Below, piece by piece: positions 5,535 to 6,810 of a DNA stretch of 6,810 nucleotides. Numbering within the stretch: the first letter of the stretch is position 1; every line of letters begins with the position of its first letter. Origin of the DNA: Accumulibacter sp. (GTDB lineage Bacteria > Pseudomonadota > Gammaproteobacteria > Burkholderiales > Rhodocyclaceae); NCBI GenBank assembly GCA_003538495.1, contig DPSD01000331.1, positions 1 to 6,810 of the forward strand. The letters are read 5' to 3'. The notes beneath the pieces are model-generated. The model was not told where the DNA came from. It saw only the letters and a list, made by a program, of their open reading frames with translations, and did no database searches. The position numbers and the translations under genes are program-made.

Positions 5535-6595
5535 TGTCCTCCGGCAAGCCCGTCGCGACTGCCGCTTTCCAGTCGCTGCTGCGCCGGCTCGACTACCTGC
5601 CGGGCGGCCTCGGCATGGCGCTCGGGCTCGGCGCGGGCGCGCTGCTCGGCGGCGGCGTGGCGCTTGCTTCGCCGCTCGTCGCCGTAGGCGGTTTTGTGGC
5701 GCTGCTCGGCCTCGCGGTGGCGCTGGCGTTCAGCGGCGAGCCGATCACGGTGATCGATTCGCCGGCCGAGCCAGAGGGCGGGCAAGGGGTGGGGGAAGCG
5801 CCCAATGCGCCGCCTGCCGCCCCAGCCATGGAAGCTATCCCCGTATTGGCGCCGCCGATTGCCGGGGAAGTGGCCATGGTCAGCATCCCGGGCGGGACGT
5901 TCCTGATGGGCAGTCCGGATGACGAAGCGGGTCGAGGCAATGACGAGGGCCCGGTCCACGAACAGCGCATCGCGGCTTTCGAATGCATGCCGCATCCAGT
6001 GACACGGCGCCTGTACCGGGAGTGGATGGGCAAGGACCCTGGCTGGCCCGAAGGCGAAGCCGACGAACGACCGGTCAACAACGTCTCCTGGTACGACGCC
6101 CTGGCCTTCTGCAACGAATTGTCGAAGCGCGCCGGGCTGGCGCCGTGCTATCGGCTCGATGCACCCAGCCGCGCAGAGTGGGATCAGGCCGCGAACGGCT
6201 ACCGCCTGCCGACCGAGGCCGAGTGGGAGTACGCCTGCCGGGCGGGGAGCCGGACGCGCTACTCGTTTGGCGACGATCAGCGCCAGCTTGCCGAGCATGC
6301 GTGGTATGCCGACAACTCGGGGAATGTGCCTCATCCTGTCGGCCAGAAAGAACCCAATCGCTGGGGCCTGCATGACATGCACGGCAACGTCTGGGAGTGG
6401 TGTTGGAGCGACTACGAACCCTATCCTTCCAAAGCCGGTGACAGGCCGATCGGGGCTACTCGTGTGCTGCGCGGCGGCTCCTTCGGCAACCCGGCCGTGT
6501 TCCTGCGGTCCGCGTACCGGGTCAGGTTCAGGCCCGAGAATAGGGGCCAGGGCATCGGCTTCCGCTGTGTGCGCGGCCCGCGCCGCCAGCCTTGA
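5534..6595 (+). CDS. Membrane-anchored SUMF1/FGE-fold (EgtB/PvdO-like) protein
   Basis: The product is 353 residues. After a short basic N-terminus, two hydrophobic segments (about 26-45 and 47-66, rich in Gly/Ala/Leu) form a membrane hairpin. A Pro/Ala/Glu-rich linker (75-110) leads to an FGE-sulfatase domain (113-348). Family hallmarks are present: MVSIPGGTFLMGS at 115-127, NVSWYDALAFCN at 183-194, RLPTEAEWEYACRAG at 224-238, GLHDMHGNVWEWC at 278-290, RVLRGGSF at 310-317 and IGFRC at 341-345. The paired active-site cysteines of true formylglycine-generating enzymes, expected just after RGGS, are absent (positions hold GNPAVFL), so sulfatase activation is unlikely. Related proteins serve as C-type-lectin-like binding scaffolds, including DGR target proteins. 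Start: the ATG overlaps an upstream stop (TGATG) with only a weak ribosome binding site, implying coupling. Confidence 0.88.
   Translation: MSSGKPVATAAFQSLLRRLDYLPGGLGMALGLGAGALLGGGVALASPLVAVGGFVALLGLAVALAFSGEPITVIDSPAEPEGGQGVGEAPNAPPAAPAMEAIPVLAPPIAGEVAMVSIPGGTFLMGSPDDEAGRGNDEGPVHEQRIAAFECMPHPVTRRLYREWMGKDPGWPEGEADERPVNNVSWYDALAFCNELSKRAGLAPCYRLDAPSRAEWDQAANGYRLPTEAEWEYACRAGSRTRYSFGDDQRQLAEHAWYADNSGNVPHPVGQKEPNRWGLHDMHGNVWEWCWSDYEPYPSKAGDRPIGATRVLRGGSFGNPAVFLRSAYRVRFRPENRGQGIGFRCVRGPRRQP
6464..6575 (+). other. Candidate DGR variable region at 3' end of SUMF1 gene
   Basis: The C-terminal segment from RVLRGGS to IGFRC is where DGR target proteins of the FGE/C-type-lectin fold carry their variable repeat. 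At positions usually encoded by AAC in template repeats, the codons here are TTC, GGC, AAC, GCC, TTC, TAC, GTC, TTC, GGC and GGC, all of NNC type, separated by conserved Arg/Ser/Pro codons. This fits adenine-directed mutagenesis, but non-DGR members of the family share part of the pattern, and no template repeat or reverse transcriptase is in the window. Confidence 0.4.
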
Positions 6596-6614
6596 TTCTT
6601 GCTTCTTGACCTTT

Positions 6615-6635
6615 CGACCCCGCGCAGCGGGGTCG
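6615..6635. repeat. Perfect 9-bp GC-rich hairpin downstream of SUMF1 gene
   Basis: CGACCCCGC (6615-6623) pairs perfectly with GCGGGGTCG (6627-6635) around a three-base GCA loop, starting 20 bp after the SUMF1 stop codon. There is no T-run after it (CGCGCGTAAAAT follows), so it is a poor intrinsic terminator. DGRs commonly carry a short GC-rich hairpin or cruciform just downstream of the variable region that promotes retrohoming; the position suits that role, although a four-base loop is more typical. It may alternatively act as a transcript stabiliser. Confidence 0.6.
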
Positions 6636-6645
6636 CGCGCGTAAA

Positions 6646-6734
6646 ATGACACTTTGTCAACAAACTGACACCTCGATGTCAGCCGATCGTCACTCGGGCG
6701 TCAGCAAACCGACAATGGTCATCCCAATGTCAGC
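6646..6734. repeat. Cluster of TGACA/TGTCA half-sites (possible IS end)
   Basis: TGACAC occurs at 6647-6652 and 6666-6671. TGTCA or CGTCA variants on the same strand occur at 6655, 6677, 6688, 6699 and 6729, with CGACAA at 6710 and GGTCAT at 6717. The run 6677, 6688, 6699, 6710 has 11-bp spacing, about one helical turn, so the sites would lie on one face of the DNA. Multiple short repeats like this are typical of transposase-binding ends of IS21-like elements, and could also be an operator array. The element itself would lie beyond the right edge. Confidence 0.4.
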
Positions 6735-6810
6735 AGGACGCCGCGGTAGGCGCGCAGACCACGCGCCAGCCGTTCCGTACCCAGGGCGTCGACCTGCCGC
6801 AAGCGCTGCT
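6719..6810 (-). CDS. Possible 3' end of an unrecognised gene (partial)
   Basis: A minus-strand frame enters from the right edge without a stop for 29 codons and ends at TGA 6721-6719. The translation (RLRQVDALGTERLARGLRAY, then a short hydrophobic tail) is helical, Leu/Arg-rich and plausible as a protein C-terminus. I do not recognise it. Its position inside the half-site cluster would suit the last gene of an insertion sequence, but the piece is too short to be sure it is coding. Confidence 0.3.
   Translation of the reverse strand, partial: QRLRQVDALGTERLARGLRAYRGVLLTLG

Noticed and set aside
5254..5922. A 222-codon plus-strand frame overlapping the SUMF1 gene start
   Set aside because: It is out of frame with SUMF1, Arg/Ala-rich, has no ribosome binding site, and is typical of open shadow frames in GC-rich DNA.
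6615..6635. Hairpin as a Rho-independent terminator of the SUMF1 gene
   Set aside because: No U-tract follows the stem on either strand; AAAAT only occurs seven bases later on the plus strand.
4862..6652. A 596-codon minus-strand reading frame covering the SUMF1 gene and the antitoxin
   Set aside because: Its first 520 codons are antisense to the clearly conserved SUMF1 gene and to intergenic DNA and translate to Arg/Ala/Pro-rich sequence. Only the last 76 codons from ATG 5092, with their own ribosome binding site, are a believable gene.
6646..6734. Half-site cluster as a CRISPR array
   Set aside because: The units are only 5-6 bp, irregular in orientation and spaced about 11 bp, unlike 25-40-bp repeats with similar-length spacers.

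Overview
The window is high-GC (roughly 60-65 % by eye), with G/C-ending codons in the intact genes, and looks like accessory DNA from a proteobacterium. The gene mix (type I restriction remnant, RadC, ribbon-helix-helix antitoxin, membrane-anchored SUMF1/FGE-fold protein) would suit an environmental betaproteobacterium of the Accumulibacter/Rhodocyclales kind, but that placement is inference only.

Layout. Positions 1-1245 (minus strand) hold an intact RecF/SMC-like AAA ATPase. Its stop overlaps the ATG of a second gene cut off by the window edge, in an ATGA arrangement, so the two form a tight pair resembling ATPase-plus-effector defence modules. Upstream of the ATPase, 1272-1606 is gene wreckage on the minus strand: a short 3' end of an unrecognised gene, then about 150 bp of a SNF2-type helicase spread over three frames. 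At about position 1600 this wreckage abuts, head to head, the 3' half of a type I restriction hsdR gene on the plus strand. HsdR keeps helicase motifs from the DEAH box onward but has lost its nuclease domain and Walker A. A single deletion removing the 5' ends of two divergent genes explains this best. radC (3330-3992) follows hsdR after 4 bp.

From 4111 to 5199 (minus strand) lie a metallo-beta-lactamase-fold hydrolase, an orphan ribbon-helix-helix antitoxin and, overlapping the start of the antitoxin, a 39-codon ORF with an excellent ribosome binding site. From 5442 to 6595 (plus strand) lies a membrane-anchored SUMF1/FGE-fold protein, preceded by a 30-codon reading frame whose start may have been lost.

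The most interesting signal is at the 3' end of the SUMF1 gene. The C-terminal stretch from the RGGS motif to the IGFRC motif has the layout of a diversity-generating-retroelement (DGR) variable region: many codons at the expected variable positions are of NNC type, as if derived from AAC, and a perfect 9-bp GC-rich hairpin lies about 40 bp downstream. No reverse transcriptase or template repeat is in the window. Beyond the hairpin, 6646-6734 carries a cluster of TGACA/TGTCA half-sites, partly at 11-bp spacing, which may be the end of an insertion sequence, followed by the possible 3' end of a minus-strand gene that runs off the window.

Overall this reads as a defence or accessory island that has been repeatedly rearranged: one restriction system is dead, one ATPase pair looks intact, and a possible DGR target gene sits at the far edge.
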